Assembly (NCBI GenBank): GCA_037138595.1
Contig: JBAXIB010000013.1
Coordinates: 22,672-86,671, forward strand
Source: UBA4742 sp037138595
GTDB taxonomy: Bacteria; Actinomycetota; Acidimicrobiia; Acidimicrobiales; Acidimicrobilacustridaceae
Direction: 5' to 3'
DNA length: 64,000 nt
This document shows positions 49,911 to 59,441 of this stretch, piece after piece; within the stretch, counting starts at the first letter, position 1, and each line of letters opens with the position of its first letter. The position numbers and the translations under genes were made by a program. The notes under the pieces were generated by a model. The model was not told the origin of the DNA and searched no databases. It saw nothing but the letters and a program-made list of their open reading frames with translations.

Positions 49911-52900
49911 ATGTTTGAAACGCGCCAGGCCAGCGGGACGCAATCACCGCGAGGCCCCTCCGGTCATGGTGTTGGTCATCGTGTAGGTCGATTGGCAGCA
50001 GCTATTGGTGCAACCTTCGTGTTGTTTGTTACCTCGGCTGCAGTGTTGGCAACTCCGGCATGGGCAACAGCGCCAAGCGCGCCGACCGGGGTGAGTGGCG
50101 TTGCCGGTGACGGCGCGGTGACCGTTTCGTGGACCGCTTCGTCAGCCGGAAGCAACGGACCGGTTACGTCCTACACGGTGACCGCGCTATCGGGTGGTTC
50201 AGCAACGGCCAATGTATGCACTACCGACAATGGTTCAACCGTGACTTGCACGTTCAACGGCGGCAATAGCGCGTTAACGAACAACGCTGATTACACCTTC
50301 ACGGTTGTTGCAACTGACGGCACCGAGGACAGCGACCCATCGACCCCTTCGGCAACTGTTCACACCATGACACACCCAGACTCGCCCACAATTTCATCGA
50401 CAGCAATTCCAGGCGATGGTTCGGCCACGGTTTCGTGGACTGCACCTAGCGATAACGGCGGTTCGACAATCTCCAGCTACACCGTCACGTCGAGTCCCGG
50501 CACTAAAACCTGTATAAGCAATGACGCCCCACCAGATCTCTTTTGCACCGTTCATGATCTGACGAACGGCACGCCATATACATTCACGGTGACTGCGACC
50601 AACGCGGCCGGAACTTCCGATGCTTCTGGTGCGACCGATGCGGCGACGCCATTTGGAAATCCTGCTGCGCCGACGATCGTCTCGGCGGCGCCAAATAACA
50701 CCGGTGACGTGGTTGTCACCTGGTCCCCGCCGTCCAACAACGGCGGCAAGGATGTAACCGGATATCAGGCCTACGAATCGAGTGATGCAGGTGCCTCGAT
50801 AGGTACAGCTGTATGCACCACTGATCCCATCGTTGTTCCACTCCCCACTACGTGCACGGTTACCGGTCTCACGACCGGAACCAGTTACTCGATTTATGTC
50901 CACGCATCCAACGATGACGGGAACACCTACGGCGCGCCGTCAGGCTCGTTGAGCGCGACTCCGAGGGTTGTGCCTGATGCGCCGGCTATCACCAGCCTGA
51001 CCCCTGGCGCGGTGTCGATCGACGTCGCATTTGACCCGCCAGCAAGCAATGGTGGCAACACCATCACGAACTACGTGGTGACGACAACGCACGCATCTGA
51101 TGCGCCCGCGCAATTTTCTTGCGGAGGAACGACGAGCCCCTGTCACGTCACGGGTCTCACCAACGGACTTGCCTATAGCGCCACAATCCAAGCGGTCAAT
51201 GCCGCAGGTCGCAGTAGCGCTTCTGATCCGGCTGGTCCGGTTACGCCGGCCGGCCCACCGGGCGCGCCGGGGAGTGTCACCGCGACCCCTGGGAACGAAT
51301 CGGTTGACGTCGGGTGGACCGAATCGCTCTATCACGACAACATTGATTACACCGGATTCACCGTGACGACCTATCTCCATAACGCCAGAAGCGGTGCCAC
51401 GACTGACTGCGCCTTGGATAATCCGTGCACCATTACTGGCTTGACGAACGGCATGGCCTATGACTTCACGGTCATTGCGACCACCGCCGGCGGCGATAGC
51501 AGCGAGTCGCAGGCGGCAACTGCGACCCCTCGAACCGTGCCTGACGCACCGACCATTACCGCGGTCACCGCCGGGGACTCAGCCGTTACCGTTGAGTTTG
51601 ACCCACCAACAAGCGATGGTGGCAATGCAATCGACCATTACATGGTGTACCCGTACGCGGGAGCGCCCTATACCAGCGCGGGTACCGGAAATTCATGCTC
51701 GGACTCCCCGTGCTCCATTCTTGGTTTGACGAACGGGACGAACTACAAGTTCACGGTCGTAGCCGTCAACGATGCAGGCGGCAGCGTCGAGTCGGACAAG
51801 TCCGGTGTGGCTACACCTCGAACGGTCCCAGGTCCTCCGACGATTACCTCAGCCGTCCTCGGAAACAGTTCGGTCGATATCACGTGGACTGCGCCAACAA
51901 ATGATGGCGGGTCGGCGATTCTTGGCTACAAAGTCAGGTGTACCTCAAGCGACTCGCCCACCTCATCGCGTTGGGATGGTCACGACTTCGTGCGCCATTT
52001 TGTGGTACCGCTTACTGCCGGTCACACCTATTCGTGTGTGGCGATCGCCGTGAATGTGGCCGGTGATGGAACACTGTCGGATCCGTCTGCGGTAAACGCC
52101 AATGCGAAGCCGGGGGCGCCCAGTGCAGTGACGATCACCCCAGGAAATGGCAACTTCACCGAAACCTGGTCAGCACCGCTACTTGTAGGACCATCTGAGC
52201 CGACGACCTATGAATTGACATGCACCTATCTCAACGGCCAGGGCGTGCAGACTGCAGTGTCGTTCAGTAATCCGGTTTGGTCCTCGCTCACCAACCCACC
52301 ATCGGGAGCAAAAACCAAAACCAAAAATGGTCTCACCAATGGCACCGCGTATACCTGCAAATTACGAGGTCACAACGCCATCGGTTGGGGCCCGTACGTG
52401 ACAAAAACCGTTACGCCGCGAACCGCTCCTGGCGCGCCGACTGGCGTTTCCGCGGTGCCATTTTCAGCCCGTGCAACAGTGAACTGGACCGCACCTACGA
52501 ACAATGGCGGGAGCGCCATTACCGGCTATGTCGTGACCTGTACCGCGAGTAGTCATCCAACGATAACGGCGACGGCAGGCTCAGCCGCGTCGACCGTTTC
52601 GGTTGGAGGCCTCGTGAACAATGTCGCATATCAATGTGTGGTGGCTGCGAAAAATATCGCGGGCACGGGAACGGCCAGTAGCCCAGTATCGGTGACGCCC
52701 ATACCGTTACCGGGTCAACCGACGATGATTTCGGTTACTGCCGGTTCACAGCGAGCAATCGTGGCGTTTTCCGCCGCGACTGGTCCCGTAGTGAATTACA
52801 CCGCGACTTGTAAGAGCTCGGCTGCGTTGGCGACAACGCCGGTCACCCAAGATGGCAGTTCATCAACGATCACCGTCACTGGGTTGACCGCCGGGAAGCA

Positions 52901-52982
52901 GTATTCGTGCGCAGTGCGCGCCAACAACGCATCGGGCACCGGAGCGGCTTCGACCTCACGGTTGGTCACTCCGACTGCGTGA
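49911..52982 (+). CDS. Secreted protein of ten fibronectin type III repeats
   Basis: A 1023-residue exported protein. A signal peptide lies at about residues 22-52, with cleavage likely after TPAWA. Ten FN3 modules of roughly 95 residues follow, each starting with a PxAPxx-type strand (such as VPDAPTITAVTAGDSAVTVEFDPP) and containing a LTNGxxYxFxVxAxNxxG motif. Pairs of Cys recur in the modules, suggesting disulfides. No catalytic domain, sortase signal or membrane anchor was seen at the C-terminus (SRLVTPTA). It is probably a surface or matrix protein. A TAGGAG ribosome binding site precedes the ATG. Confidence 0.9.
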   Translation: MFETRQASGTQSPRGPSGHGVGHRVGRLAAAIGATFVLFVTSAAVLATPAWATAPSAPTGVSGVAGDGAVTVSWTASSAGSNGPVTSYTVTALSGGSATANVCTTDNGSTVTCTFNGGNSALTNNADYTFTVVATDGTEDSDPSTPSATVHTMTHPDSPTISSTAIPGDGSATVSWTAPSDNGGSTISSYTVTSSPGTKTCISNDAPPDLFCTVHDLTNGTPYTFTVTATNAAGTSDASGATDAATPFGNPAAPTIVSAAPNNTGDVVVTWSPPSNNGGKDVTGYQAYESSDAGASIGTAVCTTDPIVVPLPTTCTVTGLTTGTSYSIYVHASNDDGNTYGAPSGSLSATPRVVPDAPAITSLTPGAVSIDVAFDPPASNGGNTITNYVVTTTHASDAPAQFSCGGTTSPCHVTGLTNGLAYSATIQAVNAAGRSSASDPAGPVTPAGPPGAPGSVTATPGNESVDVGWTESLYHDNIDYTGFTVTTYLHNARSGATTDCALDNPCTITGLTNGMAYDFTVIATTAGGDSSESQAATATPRTVPDAPTITAVTAGDSAVTVEFDPPTSDGGNAIDHYMVYPYAGAPYTSAGTGNSCSDSPCSILGLTNGTNYKFTVVAVNDAGGSVESDKSGVATPRTVPGPPTITSAVLGNSSVDITWTAPTNDGGSAILGYKVRCTSSDSPTSSRWDGHDFVRHFVVPLTAGHTYSCVAIAVNVAGDGTLSDPSAVNANAKPGAPSAVTITPGNGNFTETWSAPLLVGPSEPTTYELTCTYLNGQGVQTAVSFSNPVWSSLTNPPSGAKTKTKNGLTNGTAYTCKLRGHNAIGWGPYVTKTVTPRTAPGAPTGVSAVPFSARATVNWTAPTNNGGSAITGYVVTCTASSHPTITATAGSAASTVSVGGLVNNVAYQCVVAAKNIAGTGTASSPVSVTPIPLPGQPTMISVTAGSQRAIVAFSAATGPVVNYTATCKSSAALATTPVTQDGSSSTITVTGLTAGKQYSCAVRANNASGTGAASTSRLVTPTA

Positions 52983-53093
52983 CACCCCAGCTGAACTGAT
53001 CGACCACGCAAGCGCGAGTCGCGACGAGGTTCGCGCCACCTACTGTGGGGCTGTCTCGAATACCGAGATTTCAACCTGCACAGGGGATCACGC

Positions 53094-53993
53094 ATGAAGG
53101 TGCACCTCGTCGATGGCACGTACGAACTATTTCGTCATCATTTCGCATTGCCATCGCACATGACGATGTCAGGCCGTGAAGTCGCGGCAACGCGCGGCAC
53201 GGTCGGCACGGTTCTGCAGTTACTTGAAGGAGGCGCAACCCACGTGGGTGTCGCCACCGACCACGTTGTCGAATCGTTTCGCAATGCCTTATGGGCTGGC
53301 TATAAGACCAGTGACGGAATGCCTCCAGACTTGTTACAACAATTCGACCTCGTCGAAACCGCGTTGGTCGCGCTCGGTGTCGCGGTGTTCGCGATGGTGG
53401 ACTTCGAAGCCGACGACGCCATGGGTTCGGCCGCGGCCATAGCTGCCGCCGACGAACGCGTCGAACAAGTTGTGATCTGTACCCCCGACAAGGACCTTGG
53501 TCAATGCGTCACTGGCGATCGCGTGGTGCAACTTGACCGACGCAAAGATGTCGTCATCAACCAAGCAGGCGTGACCGAAAAATTTGGCGTACCGCCCGAG
53601 TCGATCCCCGACTATCTCGGCCTCGTCGGCGACAGCGCCGATGGATTCCCCGGACTGCCAGGTTGGGGGGCAAAGTCAGCTGCGATTGTCTTAGCTCGTT
53701 ACGGCCACCTTGAAGCTATTCCCACCGATGCGGCTGATTGGGACGTAATAGTGCGAGGCGCAAACAAACTCGCCGACACCTTGCACGAGCACTTCGACCT
53801 CGCCGTGCTGTTTCGAACGATCGCCACTATTGATCGCAACGCACCAACGATCGATGCAGTCGACGAGTTGTTGTGGACGGGTCCGAAACCAGATTTTGCG
53901 AACATCTGTCACGAAATCGACGCGCCTCGACTGGTGGAACGAGCGCTTCAGTTAGCGACGTTGCGCAAGGAACGCCGCCAAGCTGCGACGTAG
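53094..53993 (+). CDS. Stand-alone 5'-3' exonuclease (flap endonuclease family)
   Basis: A 299-residue protein homologous to the 5' nuclease domain of DNA polymerase I, with no polymerase attached. Asp-rich metal sites appear in VHLVDGTYELFRHHF, VDFEADDAMGSAA and TPDKDLGQCV, and the helix-3-turn-helix region reads VGDSADGFPGLPGWGAKSAAIVL. It should remove flaps or RNA primers. The start ATG is preceded by AGGGGA. It is convergent with tatA. Confidence 0.9.
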   Translation: MKVHLVDGTYELFRHHFALPSHMTMSGREVAATRGTVGTVLQLLEGGATHVGVATDHVVESFRNALWAGYKTSDGMPPDLLQQFDLVETALVALGVAVFAMVDFEADDAMGSAAAIAAADERVEQVVICTPDKDLGQCVTGDRVVQLDRRKDVVINQAGVTEKFGVPPESIPDYLGLVGDSADGFPGLPGWGAKSAAIVLARYGHLEAIPTDAADWDVIVRGANKLADTLHEHFDLAVLFRTIATIDRNAPTIDAVDELLWTGPKPDFANICHEIDAPRLVERALQLATLRKERRQAAT

Positions 53994-54058
53994 CTTCGAG
54001 CGTTTACTGCGGGTACCTGTCGCGAGTTTTTATCTTTGACGGTTACTTCCGGGTCGCG

Positions 54059-54349
54059 TCAGGCGCTGGGCTCAGGCGTCGCCGATGTCTGGGCGGGAGT
54101 CGTCGGCGGAATCACTGCATCGGCCGCTGGGGTCGCATCAGACGAAACCGGCGGTGCCTCAACTGAGATTGCCTCGACCGGTTTTACATCAAGTTCTTTC
54201 GATGCCTTCTCGCCCTCTTTCAAACCTTTTTCAAACTCGCCTTTGGCTGATCCGAGCGATCGAGCCAATTTGGGAAGTTTCGCGCCGCCAAACAGTAAAA
54301 CGATTACGAGCAGAATGATGACGATTTCCGCCGGGCCGATGTCGGGCAT
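54059..54349 (-). CDS. tatA: Sec-independent translocase subunit TatA
   Basis: A 96-residue protein. A short N-terminal DIGPAEIVIILLVIVLLFGGAKLPKLARSLG gives the single membrane span, the Phe-Gly hinge and the start of the amphipathic helix, as in TatA. An acidic Pro/Ala/Thr-rich tail follows. TatA forms the pore of the twin-arginine export system; TatB and TatC are not in the window. The ATG at 54349 has AAAGGAG upstream, so the longer frame from 54427 was rejected. Confidence 0.9.
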   Translation of the reverse strand: MPDIGPAEIVIILLVIVLLFGGAKLPKLARSLGSAKGEFEKGLKEGEKASKELDVKPVEAISVEAPPVSSDATPAADAVIPPTTPAQTSATPEPSA

Positions 54350-54474
54350 TGGGTGCTCCTTTGACTCGAAATCGAGCCTCGCTAGAACATTCGCAACGAA
54401 GGTTTGCCGACGCGCATTCCCAATCATAGGGCAAGCAACTGTGACTTGCCCCTTCAGATGTGGTCCACTTCGTC

Positions 54475-54855
54475 ATGGAATTGTCCGGCAATAACCATCA
54501 ACAACGGCAACGGGCGTGGATTCTTTCGTGGGCATCGGTTGGTTGTGCGTCGGCGGCGATCGTTGCGATTGCTTGGGCCACCGCGACCCGCAACCACGCA
54601 TTTTGGGCTTTTGCCCTCTGGGTCGGGTTTACCGTCGCAGCGGTTGCGACCGGTCTCGTGGCCTTGATCGGAACGAACCGTCGAGTTGATCCGCGCGCCC
54701 TTCGCCGACTCGCAACCCTCGGAGTCGTAGGCGGCGTGCTTTGCGCCACGCTTGGATTGGCGGTCTACAGCGCGAGCCGAACCGAAGACTGTCCCCTTGA
54801 AAAACAGTGCACGATCCCGCAAAGCGGACCAGGTCAGCGAGACCAGCAGCCCTGA
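54475..54855 (+). CDS. Small membrane protein of unknown function
   Basis: A 126-residue protein with three predicted spans (about 17-34, 45-63 and 79-97) and a polar C-terminus containing two Cys (EDCPLEKQC). I do not recognise it. It lies 43 bases before the acyl-CoA carboxylase beta gene, whose own -10-like box falls just after this gene, so cotranscription is possible but not required. The start at 54475 is the first good ATG; an in-frame GTG at 54460 is possible. Confidence 0.65.
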   Translation: MELSGNNHQQRQRAWILSWASVGCASAAIVAIAWATATRNHAFWAFALWVGFTVAAVATGLVALIGTNRRVDPRALRRLATLGVVGGVLCATLGLAVYSASRTEDCPLEKQCTIPQSGPGQRDQQP

Positions 54856-54898
54856 GCGCATTCGTCCCATCCCGACTCGGCCGATACATTGGCGGTCT

Positions 54899-56455
54899 AT
54901 GCCAGAAAACTCCATGGGTGAGCGGATTGCACAGCTCGAGCAGCGTAAGGATGAAGCACTCCATGCGGGCTCGGAACGGTCGGTAGAACGCCAGCACGCC
55001 AAAGGCAAGTTGTTGGCGCGTGAACGGCTCGAAATTCTGCTCGACCCCGGCTCGTTTCACGAACTCGACATGCTGGCCCGCCATCGCGTTCCGGCTGACC
55101 TCATCGAAGAACGTCCCTATACCGACGGCGTCATCACCGGCTGGGGCACGATCGATGGCCGCAAAGTATTTGTCTTTTCGCAGGACTTCACCGTGTTCGG
55201 TGGCGCGTTGGGCGAAGTCTTTGCCGAGAAGATTCACAAAGTCATGGACTTGGCACTGTCGGTGGGCGCGCCAGTCATCGGCCTGAACGACGGTGCCGGA
55301 GCGCGCATTCAAGAAGGCGTGGTGTCGCTTGCAAGCTACGGCGGAATCTTCCACCGAAATGTGTTGGCCTCGGGGGTAACACCGCAGATCAGCGTGGTGC
55401 TCGGCCCCTGCGCTGGTGGTGCGGTCTATAGCCCGGCGATGACCGACTTCATCTTCATGGTGGACCAAACCTCACACATGTTCATCACCGGACCAGATGT
55501 GGTGAAGACTGTCACTGGCGAAGAAGTCACGCTCGAAGAACTTGGCGGCGCCAATAGTCACGCCTCGAAGTCGGGTGTCGCAACGTTCGTATCGCCCGAC
55601 GAGCAAACGTGCCTTGAAGACGTTCGGTTCTTGTTTTCGTTCTTACCCTCGAACAACCTCGAACCGCCGCCCTATTTCCCGCCGACCGATACTCCCGATC
55701 GGCTGTGCCCGGCGCTTGTCGACATCATGCCCGACAGTTCGAACTTGCCCTACGACATGAAAGCGGTCATTCGCGAATGTGTCGATGACGGCGAATTCTT
55801 CGAGTACTTCCCGAAGTGGGCTGGCTCAATCGTGTGCGGTTTCTCCCGCCTTGACGGTTACCCCGTGGGCATCGTCGGAAACCAACCGATGATGCTCGCC
55901 GGCATCCTCGATATTGAATCGTCGGAAAAAGCAGCGCGATTTGTTCGCACCTGCGACGCGTTCAACATCCCGCTGGTCACCTTCGTGGATGTGCCCGGGT
56001 TCCTCCCTGGTGTCGATCAAGAATACGGCGGCATCATTCGTCATGGAGCGAAACTGCTCTACGCGTATTGCGAGTCGACCGTGCCGCGCATCCAAATCAT
56101 CACCCGCAAGGCCTACGGCGGTGCCTATGTGGTGATGAACTCGAAGTCCATTGGTGCCGATCTCGCATTTGCGTGGCCATCGGCGGAACTCGCAGTGATG
56201 GGCCCGCAAGGTGCGGTTGAGATTCTCTACCGCCGTGAACTCCAAAATGTTGCCGACCCGGTCGCTCGCCGTAGCGAATTGGTCGAGGAATACACCGAAC
56301 GGTTCGCGAACCCCTACGTCGCGGCTGAGCGGGGGTTCGTTGACGACGTCATTGACCCGTCAGAGACGCGGGTCAAACTCATCGCCGGGCTCGAAATGTT
56401 GCGCTCGAAACGAGAAGAACTGCCGCATCGCAAACACGGAAATATCCCGCTCTAG
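54899..56455 (+). CDS. Acyl-CoA (propionyl-CoA type) carboxylase beta subunit
   Basis: A 518-residue carboxyltransferase. It has QLEQRKDEALHAGSERSVERQHAKGKLLARERLEILLDPGSFHELD at the N-terminus, then GLNDGAGARIQEGVVSLASYGGIF with the oxyanion-hole glycines, and a second crotonase-like half with FVDVPGFLPGVDQEYGGIIRHGAKLLYAY. It carboxylates propionyl- and possibly acetyl- or butyryl-CoA with a separate biotin-carrying alpha subunit. A TACATT box ends 8 bases before the ATG at 54899. The epsilon subunit gene follows at once. Confidence 0.93.
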   Translation: MPENSMGERIAQLEQRKDEALHAGSERSVERQHAKGKLLARERLEILLDPGSFHELDMLARHRVPADLIEERPYTDGVITGWGTIDGRKVFVFSQDFTVFGGALGEVFAEKIHKVMDLALSVGAPVIGLNDGAGARIQEGVVSLASYGGIFHRNVLASGVTPQISVVLGPCAGGAVYSPAMTDFIFMVDQTSHMFITGPDVVKTVTGEEVTLEELGGANSHASKSGVATFVSPDEQTCLEDVRFLFSFLPSNNLEPPPYFPPTDTPDRLCPALVDIMPDSSNLPYDMKAVIRECVDDGEFFEYFPKWAGSIVCGFSRLDGYPVGIVGNQPMMLAGILDIESSEKAARFVRTCDAFNIPLVTFVDVPGFLPGVDQEYGGIIRHGAKLLYAYCESTVPRIQIITRKAYGGAYVVMNSKSIGADLAFAWPSAELAVMGPQGAVEILYRRELQNVADPVARRSELVEEYTERFANPYVAAERGFVDDVIDPSETRVKLIAGLEMLRSKREELPHRKHGNIPL

Positions 56456-56466
56456 GCGATGTCACT

Positions 56467-56688
56467 GTGACCGAATCGACCAATCCGGCGCGGGCCGATG
56501 ATGCACGAGTGACGGTTCGAGACGCGCGTCCGACTCCAAGCGACGAGGAACTTGCGGCGATTATGGCCGCAGTCGAATTGGCATGGCCTCGACCGGCTGC
56601 TGCTTCCGCCGATGTGGAGCCATCGAGTTGGCGATTCTCGGGGCGCTGGTGGTCGCGGCCAGTGCCCATTCGTCGTGATCGGCCCTGA
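56467..56688 (+). CDS. Acyl-CoA carboxylase epsilon subunit
   Basis: A 73-residue protein too small for routine recognition. It has the epsilon-subunit signature: a beta strand VTVRDARPTPSDEELAAIMAAVELA, then a linker, then SSWRFSGRWWSRPVP at the C-terminus. Epsilon subunits stabilise actinobacterial acyl-CoA carboxylase complexes. The start is GTG, 11 bases after the beta-subunit stop. Confidence 0.85.
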   Translation: MTESTNPARADDARVTVRDARPTPSDEELAAIMAAVELAWPRPAAASADVEPSSWRFSGRWWSRPVPIRRDRP

Positions 56689-56751
56689 ACTGGTGGTCGC
56701 GGCCCCCGCGGCCGCATCATCGGCGCCCGATTTTGTCAAGGGGTTGAGCTG

Positions 56752-57750
56752 GTGGAGCTAACAACTGTCGCTGACAACGAGGCTGTCGTGCACGACGGTT
56801 TCGCGGTGCGCCGTTATGAGGACCTGCAACCCGATCACGACTATGCCTTCGACGGTTTCGCCTTTCGTACGTTGGCTCGCCCTCCAGGTGAGTACCTCGG
56901 CTCGTTCGCCACGGTGAACGACGTGCATTTCGGCGAAGTCGAATGCGGGATCATCGAAGGTCTCGACATCGGCCCTACGTTCGCAGTACAGCCCGGTGAG
57001 GTGCCGTACCCCGAAGTGATGAACCGCGCCGCGGTTGAAGAAATCACGGCGATCAATCCGAGCGCGGTGCTGGTCAAAGGTGATCTCACCTCGCGAGGTT
57101 CCGAGCAGGAGTATCAAGATTTTCTTGCCGTCTATAGCGTGTTCGGGTCGCGCCTACGTTTCATCCGAGGCAATCACGAGAGTTACAACCGTTCGCCGTT
57201 CGCCACCGAAGCGCGCCTCGTCGTTGATCTGCTTGGCATCCGGTGCGTGATGATCGATACGTCACTCGACGGGCGGGCCACGGGAGGCGTACCGCCTGAG
57301 ACGCTTGAGTGGCTGCGCGATCTCGCTACATCAAGCGCTGTCCCGATGTTGGTATTCGGTCATCACCATGTTTGGAATCCCGAGTCCGCCAATCGACCCG
57401 AGGCCTACTTCGGCATTAATCCTGACGACAGCGAACTCCTCGTGACGTTGGTTGCTGATTGTCCGACAATCCGTGGCTACTTCGCCGGCCATACGCATCG
57501 CAACCGAGTGCGCCGGTTCACACAAACGGGATCGGTGCCATGGGTGGAGGTGGCATCAGTCAAAGAGTTTCCTGGCACGTGGGCCGAATATCGCGTCTTT
57601 GAGGGTGGAATACTCCAAGTTCATCGCCGCGTGTCGTCACCGGACGCGTTGGGGTGGACTGAAAAAACTCGCCACCTGTATCAGGACACCTATTTTGATT
57701 ATTCGTTCGGCGAACTTGATGACCGCTGTTTTTCGATTGGACTGACATGA
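56752..57750 (+). CDS. Calcineurin-like metallophosphoesterase
   Basis: A 332-residue phosphoesterase. Metal ligands occur in the order NDVHFG, VKGDLTSRG, RGNHES, FGHHH and GHTHRN, the full five-motif series. It has no signal peptide. Some related proteins act on cyclic nucleotides or on 3'-5' exonuclease-like substrates, but the substrate here is unknown. The start is GTG with AAGGGG nearby. It is the third gene after pccB and overlaps the next gene by 4 bases. Confidence 0.86.
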   Translation: MELTTVADNEAVVHDGFAVRRYEDLQPDHDYAFDGFAFRTLARPPGEYLGSFATVNDVHFGEVECGIIEGLDIGPTFAVQPGEVPYPEVMNRAAVEEITAINPSAVLVKGDLTSRGSEQEYQDFLAVYSVFGSRLRFIRGNHESYNRSPFATEARLVVDLLGIRCVMIDTSLDGRATGGVPPETLEWLRDLATSSAVPMLVFGHHHVWNPESANRPEAYFGINPDDSELLVTLVADCPTIRGYFAGHTHRNRVRRFTQTGSVPWVEVASVKEFPGTWAEYRVFEGGILQVHRRVSSPDALGWTEKTRHLYQDTYFDYSFGELDDRCFSIGLT

Positions 57751-58217
57751 CCATGGACCAGAGCGACGTGAGCGACTCAACGGGTGAACGCACCGAACCC
57801 TCCACCGAACTCGACGCCGAATTACAACCAACCGATAGTCGGGTCAAGCGAGCCATCGAGTTTGTGAAGTTTCCTCCGCCGACACCTCATCGGGTCCTTG
57901 AAACTCGCGCGAATGGATTGACCTATTTGTCCGCTTGGTCACTGCATTGCATTCACATCGTGTTGTGGTCGTTGTTGGTCTTTGGTGTCCTCACTGGCCG
58001 TTGGTGGACAGTTGCCGCGTCGCTCATTGCCTCGACCGCCACGTGGGTCACGGTGTCGATCATCGTCAATGCCCACAATCGCCTCGAGGGCGACGACCGA
58101 TCACTGCCGAGACGAGTATTGAGTCGTTGGTGGCGCGGTCCGTGGGACACCGTCGGGCGTCAAGTGTGGTTCCCGGTTTTGATCCCGCAGGCCTGGGCGG
58201 CGATTCGTGGGCGCTGA
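57747..58217 (+). CDS. Small membrane protein of unknown function
   Basis: A 156-residue protein. The first 45 residues are acidic and disordered, then two or three spans at about residues 65-110 (CIHIVLWSLLVFGVLTGRWWTVAASLIASTATWVTVSIIV), and a basic amphipathic C-terminus. I do not recognise the family. It is translationally coupled to the metallophosphoesterase (ATGA) and overlaps the CoA-transferase GTG start by 11 bases. Confidence 0.68.
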   Translation: MTMDQSDVSDSTGERTEPSTELDAELQPTDSRVKRAIEFVKFPPPTPHRVLETRANGLTYLSAWSLHCIHIVLWSLLVFGVLTGRWWTVAASLIASTATWVTVSIIVNAHNRLEGDDRSLPRRVLSRWWRGPWDTVGRQVWFPVLIPQAWAAIRGR

Positions 58218-59403
58218 CCGCCCTGATCATGTGCCGCTGGGCGATTTGCGAGTGATCGACATGGCCACTGTGTTGGCCGGTCCGGGTTGCGCGCGGTATC
58301 TGGCGGACTTTGGTGCAGATGTCATCAAGGTTGAGCGGCCGGGCGTGGGCGACTCCCTTCGGGGAATGGGCTGGCGCCACCCCGATGATGACGTGACGCT
58401 GTTTTGGAAACTCGCGGGTCGCAACAAGCGGACCATCGTGCTCGATCTCAAAAGTCCTGATGGCCTCGAAACCATGAAGCGTCTGTGCGCGGAGGCCGAC
58501 GTGTTGGTCGAGAACCTTCGACCGGGGAAACTCGAAGCGCTTGGATTGTCACCGGACGAACTGATCGCCGATAACCCCAAGTTGGTCATCACCCGGGTTA
58601 CCGGATTTGGGCAGGACGGTCCTTATGCCTCACGCCCTGGATTCGCCACGATGGCTGAAGCGATGTCAGGTTTTGCCGCGATAAATGGCGAACCTGACCG
58701 ACCGCCGTTATTGCCCCCAATCGCATTAACCGACGAGGTCACCGCTCTCGTCGCGGCGTTTGCCACGATGGTTGCGATTCATTCCGGTGTCGGGCAAGTA
58801 GTCGATGTCAGCCTGCTCGATTCATTGTTCCAGTTGATGGGTCCATTGCCGTCGGCTTACTCATTGCTTGGCTACGAACAACCCCGCCTTGGATCCGGCA
58901 TCCCCTACTCGGTTCCGCGCAACACCTATCGAACATCGGACGAACAATGGGTCGCGGTGAGTACTTCGGCTGAGTCAGTGGCGCGACGAGTGCTTGACCT
59001 AGTTGGAATTGGCGATGACGAACGATTTCACTCGTTCGCGGGACGCGTCGAGCACCGAGACGAAATTGACCAGGCGGTGAGCCAGTGGATCGCTCAGCGA
59101 ACGTTGGCTGAGGTGCTTGAACGCTTCGAACAGGCTCATGCTGCCGCCGGCGCGGTGTTGACAATGGCGGATCTAGCGAGTGATCCGCACATGCTGGCTC
59201 GCAACGCGGTCGTCGATGTTGACGGCACGCCGATGCAAGGATTGATCGCGCGCTTGTCAGCAACACCGGGTCGATTGCGATGGGCCGGGCGGCCGCTTGG
59301 CGCTGACACTGACGCGGTGCTTGCCGAACTGTCGGAACGCGAACTCCGATCCGAACCGCGCCCAGAACCGCGCCCAGAACCGCGCCCAGAACCGACGACC
59401 TGA
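58207..59403 (+). CDS. Family III CoA transferase (CaiB/BaiF)
   Basis: A 398-residue CoA transferase. It has GDLRVIDMATVLAGPGCARYLADFGADVIKVE, RNKRTIVLDLKSPDG, ENLRPGKLEALGL and ITRVTGFGQDGPYASRPGF, in which the Asp and Gly-rich stretches are conserved. The C-terminus ends in an Arg-Pro-Glu repeat. It moves CoA between carboxylic acids; in this context an acyl-CoA of the ethylmalonyl-CoA or propionate route is a reasonable guess, but mesaconyl-, carnitine- or bile-acid-type activities cannot be excluded. The GTG start overlaps the previous gene. Confidence 0.87.
   Translation: MGADRPDHVPLGDLRVIDMATVLAGPGCARYLADFGADVIKVERPGVGDSLRGMGWRHPDDDVTLFWKLAGRNKRTIVLDLKSPDGLETMKRLCAEADVLVENLRPGKLEALGLSPDELIADNPKLVITRVTGFGQDGPYASRPGFATMAEAMSGFAAINGEPDRPPLLPPIALTDEVTALVAAFATMVAIHSGVGQVVDVSLLDSLFQLMGPLPSAYSLLGYEQPRLGSGIPYSVPRNTYRTSDEQWVAVSTSAESVARRVLDLVGIGDDERFHSFAGRVEHRDEIDQAVSQWIAQRTLAEVLERFEQAHAAAGAVLTMADLASDPHMLARNAVVDVDGTPMQGLIARLSATPGRLRWAGRPLGADTDAVLAELSERELRSEPRPEPRPEPRPEPTT
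59359..59394 (+). repeat. 12-base in-frame tandem repeat at the CoA-transferase 3' end
   Basis: Three exact copies of CGCCCAGAACCG code for the Arg-Pro-Glu-Pro tail. The 12-base unit keeps frame. Confidence 0.85.
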
Positions 59404-59441
59404 CTACCTGCCTGTCTAACGTCTCAATGGGCCGGCGACTG

